From Sphingomonadales bacterium (GTDB taxonomy: Bacteria > Pseudomonadota > Alphaproteobacteria > SMXS01): a DNA stretch of 44,147 bases. The notes under the pieces are model-generated. The model was not told the DNA's origin and ran no database searches. It was given only the letters and a program-made list of their open reading frames with translations. The position numbers were made by a program, and so were the translations under genes. Positions 1 through 9,700 of this stretch are shown piece after piece. The first letter of the stretch is position 1, and each line of letters begins with the position of its first letter. Where the stretch lies: the NCBI GenBank assembly GCA_022844405.1, contig JALHLV010000032.1, forward strand, positions 1 to 44,147. The letters are read 5' to 3'.

Positions 1-510
1 GACGCGGGAAGCTGGCGCACCAACCGTTCGGCGGCGCGCCGGCGTATCAGCACGGTGCGCAGCCGCGCGGCCAGCCTTGCCATGGCGGGCGCGCCCAGCG
101 CCGCCAGCGCCTGGCCCAGCGCCAGCAGCGCGCCGCCTGGCTCGGACCAGGGCAGCTCGCCGGTTTCCAGGAACGCGATCAGCTCGGCCGCATCGTCGCG
201 CGCGTCGCTTTCAGCGATCTCGTCCGGCGCCGCTGCCGCCAGCGCGGCGGCCAGGCCGTCGGCGATGCGGCGGGTCAGGTCGTCCATGTCGGCCGGCGTG
301 CCGGACAGCGGACCCAGGTCGACATCGACCCGCTCGAGGCGGATCAGCGCGCCGGGCCGGTCGATGCGGTCGAGGGCGGCTTGCAGCGCCGGTTCGATGA
401 CGGCGTCGAAGCGGGCGCGGACCGCGGCGCCGAAGGCGGCGACGGCAGCCTGATCGGGCGCCTCGACGTCGAAGACCACCCTCCCGATCCTGTGCGCCGC
501 CGCGCTCATG
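1..510 (-). CDS. eCIS tape-measure protein (Afp14-like), N-terminal part, cut by window edge
   Basis: Only the first 170 residues are in the window; the frame runs off the left edge. They begin MSAAAHRIGRVVFDVEAP, followed by a helical stretch (FGAAVRARFDAVIEPALQAALDRI) and then an acidic-hydrophobic strand (RLERVDVDLGPL). This is how the contractile-injection-system tape-measure family typically begins; those proteins set tube length and line the lumen. The ATG at 510 lies just past the stop of the preceding gene (514-516), so translation is probably coupled. The visible part is Ala-rich and helical, as expected. Family assignment is from remembered similarity and from its place at the end of an eCIS operon. 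Full length, and the genes beyond it such as the usual AAA+ ATPase, cannot be seen. Confidence 0.72.
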
Positions 511-513
511 GCC

Positions 514-3500
514 CTATCCCTCGACCACCAGCTTGACCGGCACGGTCTGGCCGGCCCGCAGCGCGATCTCCACCGGCTGCGACCTGGCCTGGCCGATGGT
601 CGCCACCAGCGAATACTTGCTGGGCTTGAGCTCGATGGTCGCCGTCGCCCCCATGCGCTGCTCGGTGGACGAATTGTCGCGCAGGTCGGTGATCGTCAGC
701 ACCGAGCGCGGCGCCGGCGTTTCGCCGCGCACCGTCCGCTGGAACACGCTGACCACCGCGATGCCCGTATCCGGCCTGGGCGGGGTCGGGGTCGGTGTGG
801 GCGTCGGCGCCGGCGCGGGCGTCGGAGTTGGCGTCGGAGTTGGCGTTGGGGTTGGCGTTGGCGTTGGCGTGGGTGCAGGCGTTGGCGTGGGTGTCGGCGT
901 CCGTGTCGGTGTCACGACGCCGATCGCGCTGCCGATGCGCCGTTCGATGATGGCCTCGCCGCAGTCGCCCGAGCAGCACTGGTAGGGCAGGCAGAAATCC
1001 GCGACGACAACGAAATCGTCGAGGATGTCCTCGCTCCGCTGCCCGCTGGCGGCCAGGAACGATTTCATGGCCCTGGGGCCGTCCACGACTGGCGGATTCC
1101 CGGGCAGCACGTTCACCAGGTAATCGGGGATCGTGCCGTTGAACGCACCCAGAACCTCGTCGGCATTCGCCTGCATCCCGCTGCGGCTGGCATAGACCAG
1201 CACCAGCGTGCCGCCATGCGGCACCCCGGCCTTGTGCTCCAGGCCAGGATTCTTGCGCGCATAGCCCGGCAGCGTCATGTCGGCGAATACGCCGGAAAGG
1301 CGCTTGACCAGCTCGGTGATGATGGCGGTGCTATTGAACACCGACGCGAGGCCCAGCACGAAGCCGCGCCGGTCGGCGATGGCCTTGTTGGCGGCGGCGA
1401 TGTCCTTCGTCACCCTGCCCACATCCGTCTCGGCCCTGGCCGCGTAGGTTTCATACGCATCGACGAAGCCGCTTAGCGCGCGGTCGAACTTGGCGGGCTC
1501 GAACTCGGAGAGGGAGTCGATGCTCAGCACCCGCATCATCTCCTCGGCCCGCGCCATCAGCGCCACGGCGGGATAGGCGGTGCTGACCGCCTCGTCCCGG
1601 TCGCCGACGACCGCCAGATTGCCCAACGCGATGCGCAGCCGGTCGATCATCTCGCCGCCCACCGCCTCGTCGCGGACCTTATCGAACACGGCGGCGACGG
1701 CGACCTCGGCTATCGGGTCGGGGCTGATCTCCACCGCCAGCATCTTCACCGTGTCGCCTGCCAGAGCCTTGCGTGCGCGGCTTTCGGTCAGCACGCGGTC
1801 GCTGGCGGCGCGCACCCGGACGGTCTCGTTCCGGTCGAGGTTGAGGAACTCGACCGTGCGGAACTCGATCCTGCCGCCCGGCTGTGGAGCGGCCGGTGGC
1901 GGCGCGGTGGGCGCGGTTTTCCTGCCGGTCTTGGTGATGTCCAGGCGGCCCAGCGTCTGCACCACCCAGACCATGAAGGCGAACAAGGTCGACATCGTCA
2001 TCAGGAAGATCAGGTCGACCTCGGGCACACGGCAGAACAGCATGTCGCGCACGGCGCGGAACGCCTGCGGCTGCTCCACCTGATAGTTCTGGGTGTCCCT
2101 GGTGGTCGGGGCCCAGACCGGCTCGATAGCGAAGGACAGGCCAAGCGCCCGCTTGCGTTCGATCAGCGCCTGCATGGCGGTGCCCAGCGGCTTGCCGACG
2201 AGACCTTCGATCTGGACAAAGTCCTGGTCGTCCTGACGCGACAGGAAGGGATGCCGGTTGGTTGCCTGGCTGAACTGGTAGGAGAAGATCGAGCCACCCA
2301 GGTTCGCCCGCGCTTTGCGCCACGACCAGTTCGCGAACAGGTCCCCGGTCCGCTGGAAGCGGTGATAGAACGGGATCGCCCGCTCGCCCAGCGGCGCGGC
2401 GCCATCGCGCGACGGCGTCAGGCCGATTTCGGCCTCCGCCAGGCCTCTCAGCGCATAGGTCTGTGCCTGCAACACCATCCGCGCGTACAGCGAACGCAAC
2501 TCCGCGGTCCGGTCCGAGCCGCCGTCGACGGCGGGCGAGGGCACGAAGTGGTGCCGCCGCGCCGCCGGCGGGCCTTCCGGCGCGGCACCGCCTGTCGCTG
2601 TCAGCGGATTGTAGTTGGCGTATTCGGCCATTGTCTTCGGCGCGCCGGCGAAGGCAACTGGCGCCGGCACCGCGTCGCCGCACAGCACGTGCCGCGGAAA
2701 GCGCAGCGGATCGGGAGCACATTCGGCATCGTGTACGGCCGCCGCCTCGATGAACTCGTTGTAGCCGCGCAGGATGTCGTGCATGCCGCCGTGCAGGTGC
2801 TGCACCAGGTTCGGCGTCTCGGCGAAGGCTGCGATCATGTTGAGGAAGTGGTGCGGCGGGATCGGCCCGCTGGGGAATCGGCTCGCCGGGAACATGTCCT
2901 GCAGCAGGGGAAGATAGGCTTCCCACGCCTGGTCCATGGCCGGCAGGAGCTGCTGGGCGGCGCGGCCCGCGGTCGCCAGGAATCGATCGTACAGGTCGGT
3001 GACGCTGACCACGCCCGCCGCCGGATTGACCTTGTCCATGGACAGCCGGTTCAACGCCAGGCGTGGATGCGCCGCGCGGTCCACCGGGCGCCTGGCGATC
3101 ACCTCTTCCTCGTCGAATATCTTGTCGGCGGTGGCGCGCGGGATCAGCAGGCGGCGCAGCGTCACGTTCATCTCGGAGCCCTTGTCCGAGCAGTCGTTGA
3201 CGTCGCAGTTCTTCAGCGATTCCAGGTTGATTTCGAGCAGCAGCATCACCGTCTTGTCGCCGACGAAGGCATCGTCGAGCGGGATCGGCGCGGCTTCGCC
3301 CGGCGCGGGAACGAAGTCGGTGGGCAGCAGCTCCCATGCCGGCCGCTGGGTGTTGCCGTCGAACAGGAACGGATAGCGCGCCGCCGCCTTCTGCTCGGGC
3401 GTGGCCTCCGGGTTGGACGGGACCGGCACGGTGTAGGGGCGCGCCCGGTTCAGGGTGACGGCGTCCTCGGCGATCAGGTAGCCTTCCGAGGTCAGCGCCG

Positions 3501-3693
3501 CGCCGCGCGACAGCGCCAGCGTCCTCGCCGCAGGGTTCCAGTCCGGCTTGAGGCCGCAGACGATGCCGATGCCCACCAGCCGCGAGCGTGTTAGCCGCTC
3601 CTGCGGCTCCAGGTAGTCGATGATGTCGTTCAGATGCTCCGAGGTGAGGACCTGGCCGTTCTCGAAAACCGGGTAGAAGGTCTGGACGTTCAT
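514..3693 (-). CDS. Large eCIS-associated protein with internal membrane segment and Thr-Pro linker (1059 aa)
   Basis: I know no function for this protein. The N-terminus (FYPVFENGQVLTSEHLNDII, then LTRSRLVGIGIVCGL) resembles, from memory, a conserved protein of unknown role in Bacteroidetes-type eCIS clusters. Residues 1-550 look globular. Residues 561-581 (LIFLMTMSTLFAFMVWVVQTL) form a strong hydrophobic helix followed by positive residues, so a membrane segment is likely. About 600-900 is mixed alpha/beta with a helical part. Residues 928-974 are an almost pure Thr-Pro tract. The last 85 residues look like a small beta-sandwich (PEGA or carboxypeptidase-regulatory type). There is no N-terminal signal peptide. 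It lies between the Afp12-like gene (12-nt gap) and the tape measure. Membrane docking, a spoke or fibre, or a surface-display module are all possible; this is inference. Confidence 0.75.
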   Translation of the reverse strand: MNVQTFYPVFENGQVLTSEHLNDIIDYLEPQERLTRSRLVGIGIVCGLKPDWNPAARTLALSRGAALTSEGYLIAEDAVTLNRARPYTVPVPSNPEATPEQKAAARYPFLFDGNTQRPAWELLPTDFVPAPGEAAPIPLDDAFVGDKTVMLLLEINLESLKNCDVNDCSDKGSEMNVTLRRLLIPRATADKIFDEEEVIARRPVDRAAHPRLALNRLSMDKVNPAAGVVSVTDLYDRFLATAGRAAQQLLPAMDQAWEAYLPLLQDMFPASRFPSGPIPPHHFLNMIAAFAETPNLVQHLHGGMHDILRGYNEFIEAAAVHDAECAPDPLRFPRHVLCGDAVPAPVAFAGAPKTMAEYANYNPLTATGGAAPEGPPAARRHHFVPSPAVDGGSDRTAELRSLYARMVLQAQTYALRGLAEAEIGLTPSRDGAAPLGERAIPFYHRFQRTGDLFANWSWRKARANLGGSIFSYQFSQATNRHPFLSRQDDQDFVQIEGLVGKPLGTAMQALIERKRALGLSFAIEPVWAPTTRDTQNYQVEQPQAFRAVRDMLFCRVPEVDLIFLMTMSTLFAFMVWVVQTLGRLDITKTGRKTAPTAPPPAAPQPGGRIEFRTVEFLNLDRNETVRVRAASDRVLTESRARKALAGDTVKMLAVEISPDPIAEVAVAAVFDKVRDEAVGGEMIDRLRIALGNLAVVGDRDEAVSTAYPAVALMARAEEMMRVLSIDSLSEFEPAKFDRALSGFVDAYETYAARAETDVGRVTKDIAAANKAIADRRGFVLGLASVFNSTAIITELVKRLSGVFADMTLPGYARKNPGLEHKAGVPHGGTLVLVYASRSGMQANADEVLGAFNGTIPDYLVNVLPGNPPVVDGPRAMKSFLAASGQRSEDILDDFVVVADFCLPYQCCSGDCGEAIIERRIGSAIGVVTPTRTPTPTPTPAPTPTPTPTPTPTPTPTPTPAPAPTPTPTPTPPRPDTGIAVVSVFQRTVRGETPAPRSVLTITDLRDNSSTEQRMGATATIELKPSKYSLVATIGQARSQPVEIALRAGQTVPVKLVVEG
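781..912 (-). repeat. Hexanucleotide-type repeat encoding a (Thr-Pro)n linker
   Basis: Degenerate tandem GGCGTT/GGAGTT/GGGGTC-type hexamers on the plus strand encode alternating Pro and Thr on the minus strand, about residues 928-972 of the 1059-aa eCIS protein. Units of six bases keep the frame, so gain or loss of repeats would change linker length without breaking the gene. The tract also opens artificial frames on both strands; these are not genes. Confidence 0.85.
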
Positions 3694-3705
3694 GTCACAC
3701 CTGCT

Positions 3706-5979
3706 TCAGAAGATGCCGAGGGCGGTGGAGCCCAGCCGGACGATGGTTTCGTCTTCGCCCGCGTCGCAATCGTGCAGCGACGCGGCCGGATAGACCGTGT
3801 TGAGCGCTTCGAGGAGGTCGATCAGCCGCTTCGACGTGTTGCGGATCGTGGTGGCGTTCGGCTTGGCCGCGGCCCAGGCGTTGCGCCACGCCCGGTAGGC
3901 GGCGTCGAAGCCGGACATCTGCGACTGGCTGATCCAGCAGATCTTGACCTGCACATGGGCGGGCGCCTCCTCGCGCAGCGTGCGCTCCAGCAGCGCGCGG
4001 AAGTTGAGGTTGCGGAACCGCTCGGGCCAGTAGGGCAGCACCACCGAAACCCGGAACGAATACGGATCCTCCTCGCTGCAGAACCCGCAATCCTCGCCTA
4101 GGCAGACGCGCATCAGCCTGTCGCCCTTGGCGCGGGGCCGCAGCAGGATGTGCTCGATCAGGTGCATGCCTTCCGAATTGCACAGGTCGGCGGCCAGCAC
4201 CTCGTCATAGCGGTCGATGATCGCCCGCGCCGCCAGGGTCGCCGTCATCTGGGTGTCGAAGGTCTTGTTGTGGGTGAGCGTGGCGCCGCCCGAGACGATG
4301 GTCATGGTGAAGGTCGTCGTGCCCTGGGTGGCGGTGACGTCGAAGGCGCCTTCCTCGCGCAGGTCCGGATAGGCCTTGGCGGCCGCGGCCGTCGCGTCGG
4401 CCTCGACGGCGAACAGCTCCGACGAGGCGAAGATCACCTGGCCGGCGGCGTCCTTGACGACGACGCGGAACTGGCCGCCCTGCTTCTGGGTGCCGAACAG
4501 GGCGGCGAAGTGACCGGCGCAGTGCAGGTCGCGCCGCGTCAGGTCGTCGATGCCCAGCAGCCGCCCGGCGCGCCGTTCCAGGCCGGAGATGTTGCCGGTA
4601 TTCCAGACGTCGGCGGATTTTTCCGGCCGCAGGTTGCTGGCCTGGCCGCGCTCGCGCGACAGCTTGGGATAGTCGGCGAGGAAGTCGATCTTGTCGCCGA
4701 TGAGCTGGGCCGACGTCTTGAGCCGGTCGCCGGACAGCCGGAACGACAGCAGCGCATAGTCGGCGAAGCGTTCGGCGAACCGGGCGATCAGGTGGTCGAG
4801 CGCCCGGTTGCGGCGGTCGAAAAATTGCTCCTCGGTCTCGGTCAGGCGGGTGCGCACCGTGTCGTCGGCCAGCGCCGCCTTGTCGACGTAGAATTCGTCG
4901 GGGAACTCGTCGAGCGAGCCGGCGATGCCGGTCATGAACTGGCTGAACCAGGTGCGCGTCAGCGTCTTGTCCAGCGAATAGAGCCGCCGCAGATTGGCGA
5001 GCTGGCCCAGATAGTCGGCCAGCACCTGGTCGAAGAAGCTCAGGTAGCCCTTGAGCTGGCGCGCCTTGGCGATCCGCTCGGGCGATTCCGTGTCGGATAT
5101 CCTCGCGGTGCCGACCTTGTAGGTGCCGGGGAAGTCGTGCTGCACCGAATAGAACGTGTCCAGGTTCCGCCAGCGGCCGACCGGCACCGGCAGGATCTGG
5201 TCCGGCGGCACGTAGAGCTCGCGGCGGTCCAGCCCGCGCAGATAGTCCAACGTGCGCTCGAACTCGGTGACCTGCGCCCGGTACGGAATACCCGCCTTGT
5301 GGAACAGGATCTTCGAGGCGTCCATGTAGAACACCGGCTGGTGGTCGGCGGGGACGGCGAGCGTCCATTTGGCCGCCGGGCCGCTGGGCAGGCCGCCCGC
5401 GTCATAGGCGCGCAGCTGCAGGTTGCTGATCGCTTCCACGCCCTCGATGTCGACGACGATGTTGATGATGTCCGACGCCTGCACCTTGCGGCGCAACTCG
5501 CTGGCGGCCAGGTCCCCGTCGGTGATGAAGCCGGGCTTGGTGAATACCGGCTTGCCCTTGCAGGTGAAGCTGAAGTCGATGAACGGGCCATTGAAGATCT
5601 CGTCGGGCTGGCGGCCCTGCGCGAGCATCTCCTCCAGCGTGTGGTAGCGCACCGGCGCCGACAGGTACTTCTCGATGGCGTGGAACACCCTCGCCTGGAT
5701 TTCCTCCAGGTCGGCCTCGGGCTTGACCTCGATGTCGGCGCAGATGCCGACCCGGAACGGCGTCACCGTGGCGATCGACAGATAGTCCTCGCACAGGCCG
5801 CGATGGGCGTGCAGCGCGCAAGAGACGGCGTCGAGCGCCTGGGCGCGGCGCTGTTGCTTGCGCCAGAACAGCGGCACCATGTCGTCGGCGGCCGACGCCA
5901 GTAGCACCGCCCGGATCGCCGGCATGGTGATGTTCAGCGCCGGCTTGTCCGGCCGCGGCCGGTCCTCGATCACCCGCAT
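3706..5979 (-). CDS. eCIS baseplate protein, Afp12-like, C-terminal three quarters (frameshifted from upstream part)
   Basis: This 757-aa frame is most likely residues 254 onward of an Afp12-like baseplate component of about 1010 aa, the gp6-like wedge that forms the baseplate ring with the Afp11-like protein. It starts MRVIEDRPRPDKPAL, which reads as mid-protein sequence, and no ribosome binding site precedes the ATG at 5979. The preceding 253 residues lie in the next frame (start 6736). Near the C-terminus is a Cys-rich patch (CLGEDCGFC) after LIEHILLRPRAKGDR, then a helical tail. The frame change could be an assembly error, a real mutation, or two genes; a single-base error or mutation seems most likely. 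It ends 12 nt before the 1059-aa gene. Confidence 0.75.
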   Translation of the reverse strand: MRVIEDRPRPDKPALNITMPAIRAVLLASAADDMVPLFWRKQQRRAQALDAVSCALHAHRGLCEDYLSIATVTPFRVGICADIEVKPEADLEEIQARVFHAIEKYLSAPVRYHTLEEMLAQGRQPDEIFNGPFIDFSFTCKGKPVFTKPGFITDGDLAASELRRKVQASDIINIVVDIEGVEAISNLQLRAYDAGGLPSGPAAKWTLAVPADHQPVFYMDASKILFHKAGIPYRAQVTEFERTLDYLRGLDRRELYVPPDQILPVPVGRWRNLDTFYSVQHDFPGTYKVGTARISDTESPERIAKARQLKGYLSFFDQVLADYLGQLANLRRLYSLDKTLTRTWFSQFMTGIAGSLDEFPDEFYVDKAALADDTVRTRLTETEEQFFDRRNRALDHLIARFAERFADYALLSFRLSGDRLKTSAQLIGDKIDFLADYPKLSRERGQASNLRPEKSADVWNTGNISGLERRAGRLLGIDDLTRRDLHCAGHFAALFGTQKQGGQFRVVVKDAAGQVIFASSELFAVEADATAAAAKAYPDLREEGAFDVTATQGTTTFTMTIVSGGATLTHNKTFDTQMTATLAARAIIDRYDEVLAADLCNSEGMHLIEHILLRPRAKGDRLMRVCLGEDCGFCSEEDPYSFRVSVVLPYWPERFRNLNFRALLERTLREEAPAHVQVKICWISQSQMSGFDAAYRAWRNAWAAAKPNATTIRNTSKRLIDLLEALNTVYPAASLHDCDAGEDETIVRLGSTALGIF

Positions 5980-6736
5980 CGAGGGTGATGCTCTGGCCGC
6001 CCGCCAGGGTCGCCGCCAGCTTGACGCTGAAGCCGGCCTGGACGGTCGAGACGGTGACGCTGTCGACGCTGACCATGTCGCGCGACATATCCAGCGTGGC
6101 GAAGGCCGGATCGCTGGTGTCGAAGCCCAGCACCGCGCCCTTCAGCGGCCCGCGCCGCACCTGGTAGATCAGCGCGGATTCGTTCATCGAGCCCAGCAGG
6201 TCGTCGATCTCCAGCTCGACCAGCACCTTGTAGAGGCTGGACGGCTTCACCCGGTGGTTCTGCTGGTTGGCCGCGTTGACCGGCTCGTAGCTCAGCCCGT
6301 CGGCCAGGCAGTCGGCGTAGATCGGCACTTCCGTCAGCCGGTAATTGGCCGGCTCGGCCGGGTTCTGCATGGGATCGAGCCAGGCGTTGCGCAGACCCTC
6401 GATGCGCAGCAGCAGGCGGCGGTAGTCGGCGATGGTGCGCGGTGCCGTGGTCAACACCTCGTGCGCCGGCGCCAGGCCCGACAGGCTGGACGGGTCCATC
6501 TTGCCGTCCGGCCCGGTCATCAGGTCCTTTGTGTCGAAGCCGGTGCGATAGGCCAGGTCGGTCAGCGCGTAGGACAGCAGCTCCAGCGTGGTGATGCCGG
6601 GATCGTGCAGATTGTGGTCGGTCCACAGCAGGCCCGACAGCTTCTGGATGTGCGACAGCCCCTCGGCGCGCAGGAAGGCGTAGTCGAACGCCGGGTCCAG
6701 ATCGATCTTGCGGTCGATGGCGCGCGCCTCAAGCAT
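5402..6736 (-). CDS. eCIS baseplate protein, Afp12-like, N-terminal part (real coding ends near 5980)
   Basis: The ATG at 6736 overlaps the end of the Afp11-like gene (stop at 6729), so the start is well placed. The first 253 residues look like normal protein (FLRAEGLSHIQKLSGLLWTD, HDPGITTLELLSYALTDLAYRT), with the HDPGIT-x-LE motif common to Afp12/gp6-like baseplate proteins. After GGQSITLD at about 5980 the frame turns into low-complexity Arg/Gly/His-rich shadow sequence down to 5402, while the neighbouring frame takes over with sensible protein. Skipping one base near 5980 joins the two into about 1010 aa, near the usual Afp12 length. I therefore read this as one gene interrupted by a +1 shift. 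Confidence 0.7.
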   Translation of the reverse strand: MLEARAIDRKIDLDPAFDYAFLRAEGLSHIQKLSGLLWTDHNLHDPGITTLELLSYALTDLAYRTGFDTKDLMTGPDGKMDPSSLSGLAPAHEVLTTAPRTIADYRRLLLRIEGLRNAWLDPMQNPAEPANYRLTEVPIYADCLADGLSYEPVNAANQQNHRVKPSSLYKVLVELEIDDLLGSMNESALIYQVRRGPLKGAVLGFDTSDPAFATLDMSRDMVSVDSVTVSTVQAGFSVKLAATLAGGQSITLDAGDRGPAAAGQAGAEHHHAGDPGGATGVGRRRHGAAVLAQATAPRPGARRRLLRAARPSRPVRGLSVDRHGDAVPGRHLRRHRGQARGRPGGNPGEGVPRHREVPVGAGALPHAGGDARAGPPARRDLQWPVHRLQLHLQGQAGIHQARLHHRRGPGRQRVAPQGAGVGHHQHRRRHRGRGSDQQPAAARL

Positions 6737-9700
6737 TGCCCGGCACCTCGCCGATAGTGTGCCGTGCCGCCGACACCAGGATCGACCTGGCCGTCGTCGC
6801 CTCGATGGTCTCTACGTCGACTGGCGTCCAGCCGCCGGCCGGCGCGTCGATGTCGACCTTGTGGAACAGCCTGAAGTCGGTGACGTAGTCCACCTCGGGC
6901 CGCTCCTCGACGAAATCGATGATCGACGACTTCCACAGCTTGCCGCCGAAGGCGATCTCGCCGCCGCCCGGCCGCGCCCACGGCGTCAGGAAATCGATCA
7001 CCGCCTTGTTCAGCTCGTCCTTGTAAAAGGCGATGTCGCCGATCTCCGGCCGGAAGCGGACGCGGAAATCCACCTGCACCTCCTCGAACTTGGGGTTCTG
7101 CACCTCCAGACGCACGAACGGCGAGACGCGCCCGCGCAGGAACGTGTCGACCGCCGTCAGCGTCGCCTGGTCGGTATAGGGCCGCAGCGGGTTGCGGGCA
7201 TTCTGGCCGTGGGTCCAGGGCACCGTCACCACGGTCACCGCGCCCGGCATCATTTCGTTGTCGGCGACGATGACGTTGGCGGCATTGCGCTTCAGCTCGG
7301 TGGTGCCCAGGCATTTCACCCGGTAGAGCCGCGGGAAGGCTTCGAGCACCAGGGCCTCGTAGTCGAACATGGTGACGGCCCGGTCCTTGTGGCGCAGCCG
7401 CTCGCTGACCCTCGTGGCGAAGGCGTCTGGTCGCTCGACCGGTCTGCCGTCGAACGAGCTGTAGGGCTGGACGATCTTTTTGATGGCGAGGTCGGGCACC
7501 TGCAGCTTGGCGATGGTGCCGGCGGGCAGCGGCGTGTCGAGGAACGCCGGGTCGTTGCCCGCGTCGGCGAACACGACGCGGGCCGCCTGCGCGTCCACCG
7601 ACAGCAGCCGGTTGAGCGCGTCGGCGTCCTGCGCCGCGGCGATGCGGATCCAGTGCAGGCCGGCGGGCAGCAGATTGTGATCGGTGTCCGCCTGCTCCGG
7701 TAGGTTGAGGCCGAGTACGCCCGAGCCGGTGAAATCGCTGGTCTTGTCGTCCACATCCTGCGGGTCGAACGCCGTCCAGGTGTCGCCGTCCAGGTACGAG
7801 AATCGCAGGTCGGGCGCCTTCTTCAACGGATCGCCCGAACCGTCGGCCACCTGCACCAGCAGGGTCAGGCGGGCCGGGCCGTCGAAGTCGGCGACACCGA
7901 CCAGCAGTGCTCCCTCGAAGGGAAAATCGGGAAACAGGCGGCCGTCGGCGGTGCTGCCCGACACGCCGAACGGATGCAGCAGCCCAAAGCCCTGGACCGG
8001 ATCGCGCGTGGTCTCGTAGGACGCCTCGATCCGGGTCACGACCGGATCGTAGGGGGCGTAGGGAAGCCGAAAATCCTGGCTCGAATCCGTGTAGTAGGCG
8101 TTGACCGCGCTACTCGGCTCGTAGGAAGTGCCGCCCGCGAGGCCGATCAGCGCGCGGGTGTTCTCGGCGGGGAAGGCGGCGTGGCCGAAGTCCCTCGGCA
8201 GCGCCATCCGCATGAATCCGTTGATTGATTTCGCGTCGAGCGGCGGGTTCTCCAGCGTCTGATCAGCCTGTCCGTCGATCAGCGAGGCGCTGCGCAGCTC
8301 CAGCGTCGCGTTGGTCTCGCCCAGGTGCAGGTCGGCCTTGCTGCTGTTTGTCGGCTTCCGCTTTCCCGCCTTGTTCCGTTTCTTCTGGTTTCCGACCCGC
8401 TTCCACTTGCCGCCGGTCAGCACCGCCTCCACGGGGTTGAACCAATCAGGCCCCTCTTCGCGGAAGAAGTGGGCCGAACTGTAGGGTGTCAGCCAGTCGA
8501 GGGTCAGGTCCCAGTCGGCGATGCGCTTGGAGAAGATCTCCGACGAGCCGATGGTGAAGAACGCGCCCGCCGGCGGCTGCGCCCCGAAAGGCGCGAACGG
8601 CTTGGCCACGTCGGCGACGCCGGTGCCCGCGATGACCATGAGGTTCTTCAGCCCGCTCGCCTCGGTGACCAGCGTCACGCTGCTGGCCTTGATGTCGCGC
8701 AGCACGGCGAAGGCGCGCCGGGCGCTCGACGCGGTGAAATCGTAGAGCACCTCCATCACCGGCAGGCCAGGCTCGTGTTCCTCGCCGTGCAGCTTGGTAT
8801 CGAGCGGCACGATCGGCGGATCCTCGGGCTTCAGGGTGACCGTGATTTCGATGATGCGGATGGGCTTGGGCGCGGGCTGTTTTTTCTTCTTCGGCGGTTG
8901 GTTCCCGGCCTTCATCGCCTCGATCTTGTCCGCCGCCGAGACCTTGAGGATCTGCTTGTCCGCGTCCATGAAATCGAACGCCTTCATGGACGCGTCGTTT
9001 GTGCCCGCCTTCTTCTTCGCGGACTTGCCTTTCGGGGCCGGCGCGGTTTTCCCACCGCCCTTGGGTGGCGGCGCGGCTTCCTCGTCGTCTTCGACGGGTT
9101 CGGTGAAGCTGTTGTCGATCACCGTGGTGATGCGGCTGGTGCCGGTTACCTCGAACCAGCCCTCGTCGCCGGTGAGACGCACCACCCAGCGCGGCGTCAG
9201 GGCGGTATCGGAGACTGGCGCCTTCAGCTCGGCGCGCAGCCGGATGGCGCGGCTGCCCTCGCGCAGGAACAGCTTGCGGTCGGCGACGGCGAAACCGACG
9301 CGCGCGGCGGGGCTTTCCGTCGGGCCGAACGGCGCCCAGGTCGGATCGTCCTTGGCCAGTTCCACCTCGCCCAGGCCGTCGCGCGAGCGCACCGCCAGCG
9401 CCGCGAGGGGAAGCTGCGACGCCTTGCCGGACGTGACTGCCGTTTCGACGCGCAGGCCGCGCAGCTCGGCCACCTTGCCGCGGTTGACGACGATATCGTT
9501 CTCCAGCCCGTAGGACACCGGCCGTCCCAGCGCGTCCTTGCCGGCGCGGAACAGGCTGCCGGCCGTCAGCAGCGCGGTCTCGCGGCCCTTGGCCAGCTCG
9601 AACAGCAGGTGCGCCTTGTCGGGCACCGCGGCGCGCGCGCCAAGGCGCAGCACCTCGCGAAAGTAATAGTCCAGGTGACGGCCGGTGAACCGGTTCAGCT

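Noticed and set aside
781-912. Repeat array as a CRISPR or regulatory repeat
   Set aside because: Units are six bases, contiguous and coding; there are no spacers.
506-985. Frames in the Thr-Pro repeat region on both strands (Val-Gly repeats, Asp-Ala-Asn repeats)
   Set aside because: They are other readings of the hexamer repeat inside the 1059-aa gene and have no independent support.
5402-5977. C-terminal 190 residues of the 444-aa frame as real protein
   Set aside because: Sequence after residue 253 is low-complexity Arg/Gly/His typical of an off-frame reading, while the neighbouring frame encodes ordered baseplate sequence.
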